DNA of 64,000 nt from Megalobrama amblycephala (taxonomy: Eukaryota; Chordata; Actinopteri; Cypriniformes; Xenocyprididae): positions 5,269,013 through 5,333,012 of the forward strand of contig NC_063049.1 of the NCBI RefSeq assembly GCF_018812025.1. Direction: 5' to 3'. The notes under the pieces were generated by a model that saw nothing but the letters and a program-made list of their open reading frames with translations, did no database searches and was not told the origin of the DNA. Position numbers and translations under genes: made by a program. Below are positions 50,940-62,165 of this stretch, piece by piece; the first letter of the stretch is position 1, and every line of letters starts with the position of its first letter.

Positions 50940-52620
50940 ATTTCGAAATAAATAAATATTCATATTAAAATATTAAGATAATTTATTATTTTTCTCATTA
51001 TTTGTAAGCTGTTTTACAAGACCATTATTTAACCACCCAACAGCCTATTTAGTGAGTATAAAATCAGAAACAATCCATTCTTTTTTCTCTCCAAAAATAA
51101 GAAATGTCACAGAGGATAAAAATCATATATCACAAGTATATAAAATTATTAATTAAAGATAAAATAATGAATGCCTTAATATTATATACATTTAAATATC
51201 CATATTAAAATATTAAAGGGGTCATGCTGTTGCGTTGTTTTATTGTTGTATCATGTTACCTGAGGTGCACTTATAATGTTAGTATGATTCTTACATCAAA
51301 AATGGTCATAATTTAGAAATAAAAGGCATTTTTCCTACCCTGATTTTATCCTCTGATTTGAACGCTCTGTTTTAAGGGGCGTGTCTCTGTGAGACTTCAG
51401 TGTAAACGCCCACTGCTGTGATTGGCTGACATCTTTGCATATGAAAATATCCAAGTATTACTCTCTCTTTTAGCACGTTTTTACTATTGCAGCTCTCAAG
51501 GTTAACTAATCGTGAAAAATGTTGATTATATTTAGATCTATGGCATTATATTGAGATTGTGGCATGAAAGGTTGCAGTGATGAACATTGTAGCCGATCAC
51601 AGACATGTTGTTGAGATCATGAAAGCAGTGATCTCGTCAATTTCTGCACACTAACGAATGCTTTCATCATAACTAACAGTACAAATGCGACATTACTGAA
51701 AGATCTCTTGAATAAAATGGGAGTTTTGGCACGAGTCCAGAACTCAGTCACTGATAAACTCTCACTGTTTGATTGACAGCTCCAGCGATTGTAAAGGGAG
51801 CGTTCTTTGATCGCTTACTATATATACTTAAATCACCATTTAAATAACAGATTATTTTCATCCTACCAAGAGAAACAAGGTGAAGTTGAGCGTTTAGTCA
51901 CTGGTTTGATTTAATGACACACAGAGAAAGAACATTGACTGTACATGAATCATTAATATCAGATCAGGCATTAGAATGAACACAGTTACTGACATGTTGT
52001 TGCATTACTGTCGAGTCCATATCGTAAAAGTCTGTTTGCCTGCGCTGAAATGCTATTGATTTACCAAAGAATTGACAGAATATTAATAAATACAGCTCAA
52101 CTGAGACATTCACATTGCTGAAAATAAATAACCATATTCCTGCATTAGGATCATTTGAAAGGTAATGTTATTTTAGTCCTGTATCGCTCTTCTCTCCTCC
52201 TCATCTCACTAACACACCAGTGGGCGGGGCTAATGATGCAATGATGAATTAGGCGTTGATTTCTTCTGCGGAGGCGGAGTTTCACCTATAGACACATTCC
52301 AGGATCAGTCATTTGATGGGCCTGGTGTTAATAAAAGCTTTTATTGGACTATGAAAGGAAGTTTTCAGTTCTGAAACTTACAGGATATTCGTATAGTACC
52401 TCTTATATATCAAAAGCTCAAGAAAAAGCTGATGTCTCAATTCATGACCCCTTTAAAATAATTTATATATATATATTTCTCATTATCTGAAGGCTGTTTT
52501 AAAAGACCATTATCAAACCACCCAAGAGCCTATTTAGATCATTTTAATTCAGAATCAATTCTTTTATTGTTGTTTCTGTCCAAAAATAAGAAATGTCATT
52601 ATATAATCTCACACAATTTT
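50940..52620. repeat. Tandem duplication (about 200 bp units), second unit split by a MITE
   Basis: Unit 1 (about 50940-51180) contains CATATTAAAATATTAAGATA, TTTTCTCATTATTTGTAAGC, ACCATTATTTAACCACCCAA and CCAAAAATAAGAAATGTCA. Unit 2 has the same blocks at 51190-51213 and 52456-52600, separated by the 1.24-kb element. Confidence 0.75.
51214..52455. mobile_element. MITE with 'AAAGGGGTCATG' ends, 1.24 kb
   Basis: Left TAAAGGGGTCATG is mirrored by CATGACCCCTTTA. The subterminal ends are otherwise dissimilar in sequence. No ORF. Inserted at a TTAA-like site in unit 2 of the tandem duplication. Confidence 0.75.
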
Positions 52621-52623
52621 ATA

Positions 52624-53569
52624 TACAGTACAGTCCAAAAGTTTGGAACCACTAAGATTTTTAATGTTTTTAAAAGAAGTTTTGTCTGCTCACCAAGGCT
52701 ACATTTATTTAATTAAAAATACAGTAAAAAAACAGTAATATTGTGAAATATTATTACAATTTAAAATAACTGTTTTCTATTTGAATATATTTGACAAAGT
52801 AATTTATTCCTTTGATCAAAGCTGAATTTTCAGCATCGTTACTCCAGTCTTCATTGTCACATGATCCTTCAGAAATCATTCTGATATGATGATTTGCTGC
52901 TCAATAAACATTTATGATTATTTTCAATGTTGAAAACAGTTGTGTACTTTTTTTTCAGGATTCCTTGATGAATAGAAAGTTCAAAAGAACAGCATTTATC
53001 TGAAATACAAAGCTTCTGTAGCATTATACACTACCGTTCAAAAGTTTGGGGTCAGTAAGAATTTTTATTTTTATTTTTTTGAAAAGAAATTAAAGAAATG
53101 AATACTTTTATTCAGCAAGGATGCATTAAATCAATCAAAAGTGGCAGTAAAGACATTTATAATGTTACAAAAGATTAGATTTCAGATAAACACTGTTCTT
53201 TTGAACTTTCTATTCATCAAATAATCCTGAAAAAAAAAAATATATATTGTACACAAATATTTTGTACAATTGTACACATTAAATGTTTCTTGAGCAGCAG
53301 ATCAGCATATTAGAATGATTTCTGAAGGATCATGTGACACTGAAGACTGGAGTAATGATGCTGAAAATTCAGCTTTGCATCACAGGAATAAATTACTTTG
53401 TGAAATATATTCAAATAGAAAACAGTTATTTTAAATTGTAATAATATTTCACAATATTACTGTTTTTACTGTATTTTTAATTAAATAAATGTAGCCTTGG
53501 TGAGCAGACGAAACTTCTTTTAAAAACATTAAAAATCTTAGTGGTTCCAAACTTTTGGACTGTACTGTA
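52624..53569. mobile_element. Palindromic repeat element ('CAGTCCAAAAGTTTGG') with a nested relative
   Basis: Left TACAGTACAGTCCAAAAGTT is mirrored by AACTTTTGGACTGTACTGTA. The arms extend roughly 300 bp with high identity (GTTTTGTCTGCTCACCAAGG and CCTTGGTGAGCAGACGAAAC). In the centre, from about 53029, is a second element beginning CACTACCGTTCAAAAGTTTG. Confidence 0.85.
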
Positions 53570-53576
53570 TATATAT

Positions 53577-54353
53577 TAGGGCTGTCGTTTTAACGCATTA
53601 ACTTAATTAGCCTATTTATGGGAAAAAAATAGCCAATGTGTTAAAATTATTAATGCATTTAACGCACCCGTCCCGCCCCAGACCTACGCAGATCATCTGA
53701 CGTTTCAGTTGATTGATGACGAACATGAAGCAGGGCAACAACTCACTGTGATGAAGCCTAGAATGTAGTTATAATGCACCTAAAATTCAAGATATCAGGG
53801 CTAAAATGCCCTTGTATGAGTTTTTGTCTCATATTTATCATGATATAGGTAAGCAGTATCACACGGGTAACGAGCACAATGTAATACTGAATGAATCTGC
53901 GTTTTAAATTAATTGAATGAAGGAATGATTCAATGACTTACTCATTTAGACATTTACCACCACCTACTGGCAGTTTTACTTTCTTATTTAGAGTATCATT
54001 TTATTAACAAAAAAAAATCATATTTCAATATCAATAAAAAACCCATTACAGATAAGCTATAGTTCACCCAAAAATGAATCACTCTCAGGGTCATTAAGCT
54101 TGAAGCAGACAAATTTTGTGTAATAAATTCTGTTGAATAATAATAATAATAATAAAAGATATGTATTTCTTTCTAAAGCTACTTTTTGAAATGTTTATTT
54201 GATGTTTTTCTCATTTAACACAATAATGACTTTATGGGTAATTTCTCAGCCAAATTTGATGCGCGATAAATTTGTAATGAATTAGGCTAGATTAATTAAT
54301 CTCCACATCATCTAAGTAATTAGATTAAAAATTTTAATCATTTGACAGCACTA
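53577..54353. mobile_element. MITE with 'TTAGGGCTGTC' ends
   Basis: Starts TTAGGGCTGTCGTTTTAACG and ends ATCATTTGACAGCACTAA. The inner ends share AACGCATTAA/TTAATTA motifs. Related by its terminal motif to 57814-58167. Confidence 0.65.
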
Positions 54354-54800
54354 AAAATTATGAAGTTGAAAAATTTTAATCTAATCTTGACTCTTATTTA
54401 TTTATATTCTTTTATTTTTCTTTCTGTTTGTGTGTGTTTGCTGTTGAATTTTAGTATTGTCTGTTTTTAATTTGGACCTTGAGTCTGTAATAAAGTTTGA
54501 TGATGACGATGAAACAAACAAACAAACAAACAAACATGTCATAAGGTAGTCAGAGGTCCACTTCCACATGCCAGCTGGTGCTGTTTGCAGAGAGGATTTC
54601 CTCCCGTTCTCCGGTGGCGTGTAAAGCGCTCCTCTAATGGGATTTCACACAGGTTTCGCCTCCCGCTGAGATTACCCTGTATTACTGCTGACATGAGAGA
54701 CCGATGAAAGTGAACCTGTAACTATAGTTTTGTGTCTGAATGCCCTTTGACTTGTGGAATGATGTGAATCCACTGTATTCAGCATTATGTATTGCTGTTT
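54354..54800. other. Intergenic DNA between farp1 and dock9
   Basis: Includes a (CAAA)n run at about 54514-54536. 54540-54720 is less repetitive (GAGAGGATTTCCTCCCGTTC), but I see no gene in it. Confidence 0.4.
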
Positions 54801-55367
54801 AACTAAAGACCAGTCGCGGTAGCGAATTAACGATTCCTACTATGGCGAACTCGAATGAATGTATTCTCGGGCACGTTACGCGTTACCGTTCCTATCATTC
54901 ATGAGTAATAGTTGGGATAAGGTTTCTGTGAACTTTCCGACTGATATCGCTCATGAATATTAAGCAGCAAGACTGCGTCGTAGTAGAATTGGTAAGTGCG
55001 CTATCTGCACAGGGGAGGGAGTTCAGAGGCGACGGGATTACGCCTGATTTCAGCGGCGTGTGTTAAACCTTCCACAAACACACGGACACGAGAGCATGAC
55101 AGCACGGGAAAGTGCTTCATTTAGACCGCCAGAACTTCCAGGAGACTTCGAACCTCTGGGAATACGGACTAAAGGATCTGTCGCGTTCATCTGAACATGA
55201 GAGTTAACGGCTGGACTAGCAGAGGGATTTTAAGAAGGAGTTTTATATCTCGGACACTCGCAAAGGTGCGCGCCTGTACTCGGGACCGCGGAGAAAACGG
55301 ACTTTGAGTGTTTTTAATTTATTTATTTAACAGTCGGATAGAAATTAATGAAAATTTGTAGACAGAA
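54800..55367 (+). promoter_or_regulatory. dock9: dock9 promoter region and 5' UTR
   Basis: Moderately CpG-rich, rising toward the start codon (GGGACCGCGGAGAAAACGG near 55280; CGCGCCTGTACTCGGG near 55267). Purine-rich 5' UTR-like sequence precedes the ATG. The transcription start cannot be fixed from sequence. Confidence 0.5.
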
Positions 55368-55484
55368 ATGTCAGTCCCGACTCATGTGGAGACGCGCAGA
55401 TTCACCCGCGGGCTCAGTAAACCGGGCACGGCGGCGGAGCTGCGGCAGAGCGTGTCGGAGGCGGTCAGGACCTCGGTGCTGGTG
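55368..55484 (+). CDS. dock9: Dedicator of cytokinesis protein, DOCK-D (zizimin) family: first coding exon, dock9-like, partial
   Basis: The ATG at 55368 opens 39 codons, [15 protein letters not shown] then [18 protein letters not shown] and RTSVLV, ending at a strong donor GGTG|GTGAGT in phase 0. The [20 protein letters not shown] block is the N-terminus shared by DOCK9, DOCK10 and DOCK11. DOCK9 is a large (about 2,000 aa) Cdc42 GEF with an N-terminal PH domain, a C2-like DHR1 and a catalytic DHR2 (family knowledge); none of these lie in this window. The MS-P...ETR/KFTR start resembles DOCK9 more than DOCK11, and closeness to farp1 supports dock9. The next exon is not within the remaining 8.5 kb. 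The gene lies head-to-tail with farp1. Confidence 0.85.
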
Positions 55485-55498
55485 GTGAGTATCGCCCG

Positions 55499-55640
55499 TC
55501 TGTGCTGTGGTGTAGTGGTTAACAGCTGAAAGTGATACCAGAAGGCTGTGGGTTCGAACCTCTGTCATAAGCGTAAGACGATAGATAACTGTAAAGGGCT
55601 GACCCTGGTGTAATAAGTGAAACTTTGGATAAAACATAAG
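55499..55640 (+). mobile_element. tRNA-derived SINE (copy 1)
   Basis: An A-box-like TGGTGTAGTGGTTAACAGC and a B-box GTGGGTTCGAACCTCTG about 40 bp apart form a pol III promoter. It ends with TGAAACTTTGGATAAAAC. It does not fold into a full tRNA with a clear anticodon arm, so it is a SINE, not a tRNA gene. It begins 15 bp after the dock9 exon 1 donor. Confidence 0.8.
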
Positions 55641-55894
55641 ATAAACCAGTGATTTGCTATTGTATCTGGTTGATTTGATGTCAATGTCATGTCACATATG
55701 CACCAATTTTCCACTGTATTGGAAGAAAAACTCATTGTGAAGACTCAAATGCATGACAGCAGTTGTTAATTAGTTTTTTTTTTTACTGATTTAACTCTTT
55801 AGATGAAGAAGTCTCAGAATAAAATCAGGCATCAATGCAGGCGGTTGTTTATGTGGCCTCTGAGAGAGGAATTTTTTTTTAAATATTTTTACTT

Positions 55895-56665
55895 ATAGGG
55901 TTAGTTCACCCAAAAATGCAAATAATGTCATTTATTACTCACCCTCATGCCGTTCCACACCCGTATGACCTTCGTTAATCTTTGGAACACAAATTAAGAT
56001 ATTTTTGTTGAAATCCAATGGCTCAGTGAGGCCTCCATAGCCAGCAATGACATTTTCCTCTCTCAAGATCCATTAATGTACTAAAAACATGTTTAAATCA
56101 GTTCATGTGAGTACAGTGGTTCAATATTAATATTATAAAGCGACGAGAATATTTTTGGTGCGCCAAAAAAACAAAATAATGACTTATTTAGTGATGGCCG
56201 ATTTCAAAACACTGCTTCAGGAAGCTTCGGAGCACAAATGAATCAGCGTGTCGAATCATGATTCAGATCGCGTGTCAAACCACCAATGGCTGAAATTACG
56301 TGACTTTGGTGCTCCGAACCGCTGATTCGATACGCTGATTCATTATGCTCCGATGCTTCCTGAAGCAGTGTTTTGAAATCGGCCATCACTAAATAAGTCG
56401 TTATTTTGTTTTTTTTTGGCGCACCAAAAATATTCTCGTGGCTTTATAATATTAATATTGAACCACTGTACTCACATGAACTGATTTAAATATGTTTTTA
56501 GTACATTAATGGATCTTGAGAGAGGAAATGTCATTGCTGGCTATGGAGGATTTCATCAAAAATATATTGTGTTTCGAAGATGAATGAAGGTCTTACGGGT
56601 GTGGAACGGCATGAGGGTGAGTAATAAATGACATTATTTTCATTTTTGTGTGAACTAACCATTTA
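55895..56665. mobile_element. 'GGTTAGTTCACCC' MITE, long copy
   Basis: Left AGGGTTAGTTCACCCAAAAA, right TTTTTGTGTGAACTAACCAT. Two mirrored halves (GCACAAATGAATCAGCGTGT versus GATACGCTGATTCATTATGC; ATGGATCTTGAGAGAGGAAA versus TCCTCTCTCAAGATCCATTA). Confidence 0.88.
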
Positions 56666-56924
56666 TTACTAATTAGTTCATGGACTAAGTTTGTTTTGCA
56701 GGAAGAACTAATACATGCTTTGTTGTGTGTGTGTTATTATCCTGAATGATGGTTCCAACTTTCCTTTCACATCTTTTGGATACAGAAATAGACTTCATCC
56801 AACACGTTGCCAGGCAAAGAGAGTCAGAAACACTAGCGGTCGCACCTCGGTGTGATTTATTATTTGTGTATTATGGAGAGGATGTGGCAGAGGCAGTGTT
56901 TTTCTGGAGGGCAGTTTGAGTGGA

Positions 56925-57100
56925 CGTCTCGGTGTGATGTAGTGGCTAAAGATCTGTACTTAAAGATGTTTGGTTTAAATCCCACGAGAGTTGAGCCCTG
57001 AACTGTCTCCTGTATGTCCTTGAGTAAGAATCTTAACCTCAGGGGACTGACCCTGCGCTGTAAGTCGCTTTGGATAAAAGCCTCAGCTAAATGACTACTT
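56925..57100 (+). mobile_element. tRNA-derived SINE (copy 2)
   Basis: An A-box-like GTGATGTAGTGGCTAAAGAT and a degenerate B-box GGTTTAAATCCCAC are followed by the common fish SINE tail TAAGTCGCTTTGGATAAAAG and CTAAATGAC. Confidence 0.8.
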
Positions 57101-57569
57101 AATTACTAAGTTGCACATTTCAGGTGTTCCCTCTTAACCCAACAGGAAGTGATTTGAGTCCAGACTTGTGTGAATGAGTCACTGAAACTCAACTTTTGTT
57201 TCTTAACCAGCATCTCACAAGCTGTTTAAGGCGGTGTGCAGAATACATACTAGTATACTATTGTTTATGTAGTATGCATACTGTGTGCAGTATGTACGGT
57301 TTCTTTACGCACTGAATACTGGAATGACATTTGCCAAAATGTTCAGTGCAACAGAGCACAATGAGTAAAATATCAGCCTGATCTCATGAGAAAACATCAT
57401 TTGTTTATGAGTTGGTGGTTTCGTATGAATTTGATGTGTACAGAAACGTAGAGAAAAAAACGTGAGGTAGAATGTCCACCTTTAAACCTAATCGTCAAAG
57501 CAGATGAGATCATACAAAATTAATACGAATTAGCCACCAATTCGCCAAAGTGTAAAATAGTTACAATTG

Positions 57570-57740
57570 CCACACTCATAAAATAAAGGTTCTTTATTGG
57601 CAGTGGTTTCATGAAGAACCTTTAATATCTGTGGAAACTTTCCACTTCACACAAGAGTTCTTAATAGGTTTCTCAGATTGTTAAAATGTTCTTTACACTT
57701 AGAAAAAATAGCTGCATTGCTGTGAAAACCCCCTTTAAAT
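57570..57740. mobile_element. 'ATAAAATAAAGGTTCTTT' MITE, partial
   Basis: CTCATAAAATAAAGGTTCTT, then CATGAAGAACCTTTAATATC. The left end of the family is seen; the right end is lost. Confidence 0.6.
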
Positions 57741-57813
57741 TTAAGATTACACGAGAGTGTGTTGGAATTATTGTATCCCACAATCATGATAGTTATTTTT
57801 GCTTTAAAATAAG

Positions 57814-58167
57814 TAGGGCTGTCAAACGATTAATCGCGATTAATCGCATACAAAATAAAAGTTTGAGTTTGCCTAATATATGTGGGTGTACTGTGTGTAA
57901 TTATTATGTATATATAAATACAAACACATTCATGTATATATTTGAGAAATATTTACAAGTGTATGTTTTTATTTATATTTTTATATAATTTATATTATAT
58001 ATAAATAAAAATATTTTGTACATAAATATCATATTTCTCTTAAATATATACATTAATTTGTATTTATATATACATAATAATTACACACAGTACACCCACA
58101 TATATTATGCAAACTCAAACTTTTATTTTGAATACGATTAATCGCGATTAATCGTTTGACAGCCCTA
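57814..58167. mobile_element. Palindromic MITE 'TAGGGCTGTCAAACGATTAATCGCG'
   Basis: Nearly perfect inverted arms: TAGGGCTGTCAAACGATTAA and GATTAATCGTTTGACAGCCC, with GTACACCCACATATATTATG mirrored by ATATATGTGGGTGTACTGTG. 354 bp, AT-rich centre, no ORF. Confidence 0.92.
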
Positions 58168-58703
58168 AAAATAAGGTTGTTACAATGTCATAATGATAGA
58201 TAACAGTGAAATTTCACAATTCTCCAGTCCATTTTCAACACCACTGCAAAACCTAATACTAGCCAAACTACGTTATTAAGCTTATTGAATGCAAATAAAC
58301 AGTCAATATTAAATTAAGAACAAATAAACTAAAAAAAAGCAAAAGGACAAATAACCTACATAGAATAGAACAAAGATACAAGTGGCCAATTGTGTTTATG
58401 TGAATAATTGGGCCAACAGGCATTTTGACATGATTTTGTGTGAGACTGTCCTCCAAAAAAAACCCCCAAAAAACGACCCTATAGGTCGTTTTTCAAGCAC
58501 CTTATTATGAACTACATTTACGTTTTAAAATCCTGCACCCTCTAGCTGGCGTAAAAATAATGACATTGTCGTGTTACGTCTGTTGTCATGAAATGACGTA
58601 TGTCTGTCATTACCAATCAAAATGCGTGTTCATTTAAATGCAATGCGTGCACTTTTTACACCATTTGTCCTATTTCCATTTAGCAAAACTAATTTCTTTA
58701 CAG

Positions 58704-59965
58704 TGTGTGCAGAATTATTAGGCAAGTTGATTTTCTGATCATATTTTTTTCCCAAGCACATTTTACCAATTCCAATCCACATCAATCTTAATAACTACTA
58801 TTAATATTGTTTTTAATCATTTATAAGTGATATATAATTGTTCATGAAGGCTGGAAATGAAAAATGCCTTATATTCAGGTGTGCAGAATTATTAGGCAGG
58901 TTTTCTTTTACAGGCAAAATGAGCCAAAAAAGAGATTTAACTCAGACTGAAAAGTCAAAAATTATTAAATACTCATGAAAAGGATGCAATACTAATGCAA
59001 TATTAGAAATTGCAAAGTTAAAGCATGACCAAGGGACAGCAAAATGCTCATTGGGTCAGCGGGGTCAGACAAAAACAGGTGGAAAAGAAAAACTGCAAAA
59101 TAATTAAGAATTAAGGTGAAGAATTAAGTGTGAAACCATCAGGAACCCTTTAGTCTCCAGCGCCACCATTTTCCAGAACTGCAACCTACCTGGAGTCTCC
59201 AGAAGTGCAAGGTGTTAGGATCTCAGAGACTTAGGTTAGCTAAAGAATCCTAAAAAATGACCCGCACTTAATAAGAATCACAAGCTGAAGTGTTATAAAA
59301 TACATGAAGACTGGGTTTTTATAGGCCTTATAGACAGACAGCTTGAGAATGACTCCTGATGGACCAGCACCACATCCTCTTGTACCACTGTTTGAAGAAT
59401 TTATCTTCCAGAATCTGGCAGTAAGGTGTTTGAGTTCACTTTTAGTCCATCTCTTATCCTGAAATGTCTGTCTTGCAGAGATGGACTAAAAATGATCTTC
59501 CAAAACTTACTAAACTAAAGGGTTCCTGATGGTTTCACACTTAATTCTTAACTCTTTTGCAGTTAACATGTGTCTTTTCTTTTCCACCTGTTTTTGTCTG
59601 ACCCCGCTGACCCAATGAGCATTTTACTGTCCCTTGGTCATGCTTTAACTTTGCAATTTCTAGTATTGCATTAGTATTGCATCCTTCTCATGAGTATTTA
59701 ATAATTTTTGACTTTTCAGTCTGAGTTAAATCTCTTTTTTGGCTCATTTTGCCTGTAAAAGAAAACCTGCCTAATAATTCTGCACACCTGAATATAAGGC
59801 ATTTTTCATTTCCAGCCTTCATGAACAATTATATATCACTTATAAATGATTAAAAACAATATTAATAGTAGTTATTAAGATTGATGTGGATTGGAATTGG
59901 TAAAATGTGCTTGGGAAAAAAATATGATCAGAAAATCAACTTGCCTAATAATTCTGTACACAGTG
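58704..59965. mobile_element. Snap-back (fold-back) element made of two inverted Tc1-like transposase 5' ends
   Basis: The ends are TGTGTGCAGAATTATTAGGC and GCCTAATAATTCTGTACACA. The inverted arms run about 450 bp (to about 59155, and from about 59510). Each arm contains GTGTGCAGAATTATTAGGCA again and a short frame, MSQKRDLTQTEKSKIIKYS, which then hits a stop. This looks like the first helix-turn-helix region of a Tc1/mariner-type transposase. The central 350 bp is not mirrored. Confidence 0.8.
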
Positions 59966-60049
59966 TATTAACGACTACACCTACCCCAACCCTAAACCTA
60001 CCCTTAGTGATTTATAGTGCATATACTCTTTATGAGCACATGCACTCTC

Positions 60050-60119
60050 TGGGATCGAAGCCACGATCACATGATTGCATATTGTTATATATTGCAATGC
60101 TCTACCATTTGAGCTACGC
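60050..60119 (-). repeat. tRNA-like sequence (probable SINE head)
   Basis: On the minus strand: GCGTAGCTCAAATGGTAGAG (A-box and D-arm), then GTGGCTTCGATCCC (B-box-like, TTCGATCC). The anticodon region is replaced by a long TTGCAATATATAACAATATG hairpin, so this is not a functional tRNA. Confidence 0.5.
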
Positions 60120-60302
60120 GAAACCCGAAATATGACGCAGATAAAAGGGAACAATTCATTAAAATGAAAGTGTCCTGTTGTCGATTGGAGCGTAACTTTA
60201 GCAAACGCGCCTATGGGGAAGTTTCAGGGAAGTGACAAACGACCTATATAGGCGTATTGGTTGGAGAACATGTTGCTTTGTGTGTATTCAAGGAGCATTT
60301 AA

Positions 60303-60600
60303 AAGGTTCACCCAAAAATGAAAATTACCCCATGATTTACACATCCTAGGTGTATATGACTATCTTCTTTCAGCCAAACACAATCAAAGATATATTAAAA
60401 ATATCCTGACTCTTACAAACTTTATAATGGGAGTGAATCGAGGATGAGATTTTGAAGCCCAAGAAAGTGCATCCATCTGGGGGGTTAATAAAGGCCTTCT
60501 GAAGTGAATCCATGCGTTTGTATGAGAAAAAATATCCTTATTTAAAACGTTATAAAGTAAAATAACGACTTTCAGCGTGACAGCCATACGCATTCGACTG
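60303..60600. mobile_element. Repeat with a 'GGTTCACCCAAAAATGAAAATT' end, partial
   Basis: Starts AAAAGGTTCACCCAAAAATG and continues CAGCCAAACACAATCAAAGA. The second terminus was not found. Confidence 0.5.
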
Positions 60601-62094
60601 ACGCCTAAAAAGCATTAACTTCCTCAACATAGTGTACAATGACCCCCTAAAGTGTGCAGTGGGTTTAGTGGGGGGTAACTGAGAATGAATGGGTTAAAGT
60701 CACATGAGAGGAGACAATGCCTCCATCACGCTATGATTGGAGATGATCAGTTATGGTTGGATATGATTGGTTTGTGTGATAAATCCCGCCTCTTGATTTT
60801 GTGTGCATTCTCGAATCGGCCTAAATGTCAACGGTTAATGGAAAGACTCATTTAAAAAGTAACTACACAACTCTTGGATATCACTGCTTTATGACACGTC
60901 AAAACCAAACTTGAAAAGGCCTCAACACATGATGACTGTGGAGGTTTTTAGTGGTGAAATTAAAGGTACATCTTCGTGTCTACAAGCTTGATGACTGATG
61001 AAAATAAGATGACTATTAAAAAGAAAAGCTGATCATTAGTTCATGAATAAAATATATTGTTAAAATTGTTACTGCCTTTAGTTATTTTGGAATACATGTA
61101 AAAATGCGTAACTAATTTTATTAAATTTAAACTTGGTTTTAATAAATAGAACATTACACAATTAGTGTAGAAATACAAAATAGAATTGTATTTGGTCTCT
61201 TTTTTATGCAATGTTTATTTAACCAGAAAATTAAGTGTAACAGGGTCCAGGGACATAAATGTACATGAGTTACAGCACTGAGTTAAAGTCTTCAGAGCTT
61301 CAAAATGCATGAAAGGATGAACATTCATGACAACACAATACTGCAACATCATATGTGAGAGTATAACCACGACAGAAACAATAATCCAACATTTCTACTG
61401 ACTGTTACATTTCTAATATCGCCCACCTCTACATTTGTACATGTAATTCGCAAAGTGTTTTGTTTCCATGATGGTAACTGGACTCTCTATTGGCTGAATT
61501 AAACATTCTATGCCCTGAAGTCATGTGACAGCAATGTAGCATAGAAATGTTTATCGTTCCATATAATGCTTTCTGTTTCACACACTATTTAAAAGCATAA
61601 GGCAGTATAGAGTTTTCCATTCTGAACACAGGCTAATCCCAGAATGCTCTGATCTGATGATCAAAACTCTCATCTCAATGAAGCGCATGGTGGGCCAAGA
61701 ATGTGTGTGTAACTCCACTGAGTTCACACACGCTTACATTCCTGCATTATACATGTACATACAAATGAAATGAGACTCTGTGTTTACAGAATAAAGGCTA
61801 GATTGTGTCACGTTTGCATGGTTTGTGCTCTGACAGGCCTCTGAACACAAATGTATTGTGTGTTGGACACTCAGATATGTGTTTAGGCGTGTAAACTCTA
61901 AGTGTGGCTGTATTCATTTTGGATTTCATCATGAATCAGGTGTCCAGTTTGATTCAGTCTAACCCACTCTGGACTGTGGGATTGATTTCAAAATCCTCCT
62001 CTTTGATGTCTTCAAGTAGATATAAGTAGAGTTTTGTGTTTCAAATCATATAAAACATGAAACCGGATTTTTACAAGTGGTGTGTTCCTGTGTA

Positions 62095-62165
62095 AAACTC
62101 TGCGCCACAATGCTAGGGTGTTGTGAGTGGTTGCCAGGGTGTTGCTAGGTTGAGTTTGGATCAAG
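62095..62165. repeat. 'GGTTGCCAGGGTGTTGCTAGG' minisatellite-type fragment
   Basis: CAATGCTAGGGTGTTGTGAG and TGGTTGCCAGGGTGTTGCTA are two diverged units of about 21 bp. Another trace is at 8049-8075. Confidence 0.6.

Larger units (their letters stand above)
58465..60260. mobile_element. Composite repeat enclosing the snap-back element
   Basis: AACGACCCTATAGGTCGTTT near the left and AAACGACCTATATAGGCG near the right suggest a single older repeat. The Tc1-derived element at 58704-59965 inserted in it. The right flank contains the tRNA-like stretch at 60050-60119. Boundaries are uncertain. Confidence 0.45.

Noticed and set aside
55499..55640. tRNA gene
   Set aside because: Good pol III boxes, but no cloverleaf, and the tail is typical of a SINE.
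60050..60119. Functional tRNA gene on the minus strand
   Set aside because: A- and B-box-like words are present, but the anticodon arm is replaced by a long AT hairpin and the acceptor stem does not pair well.
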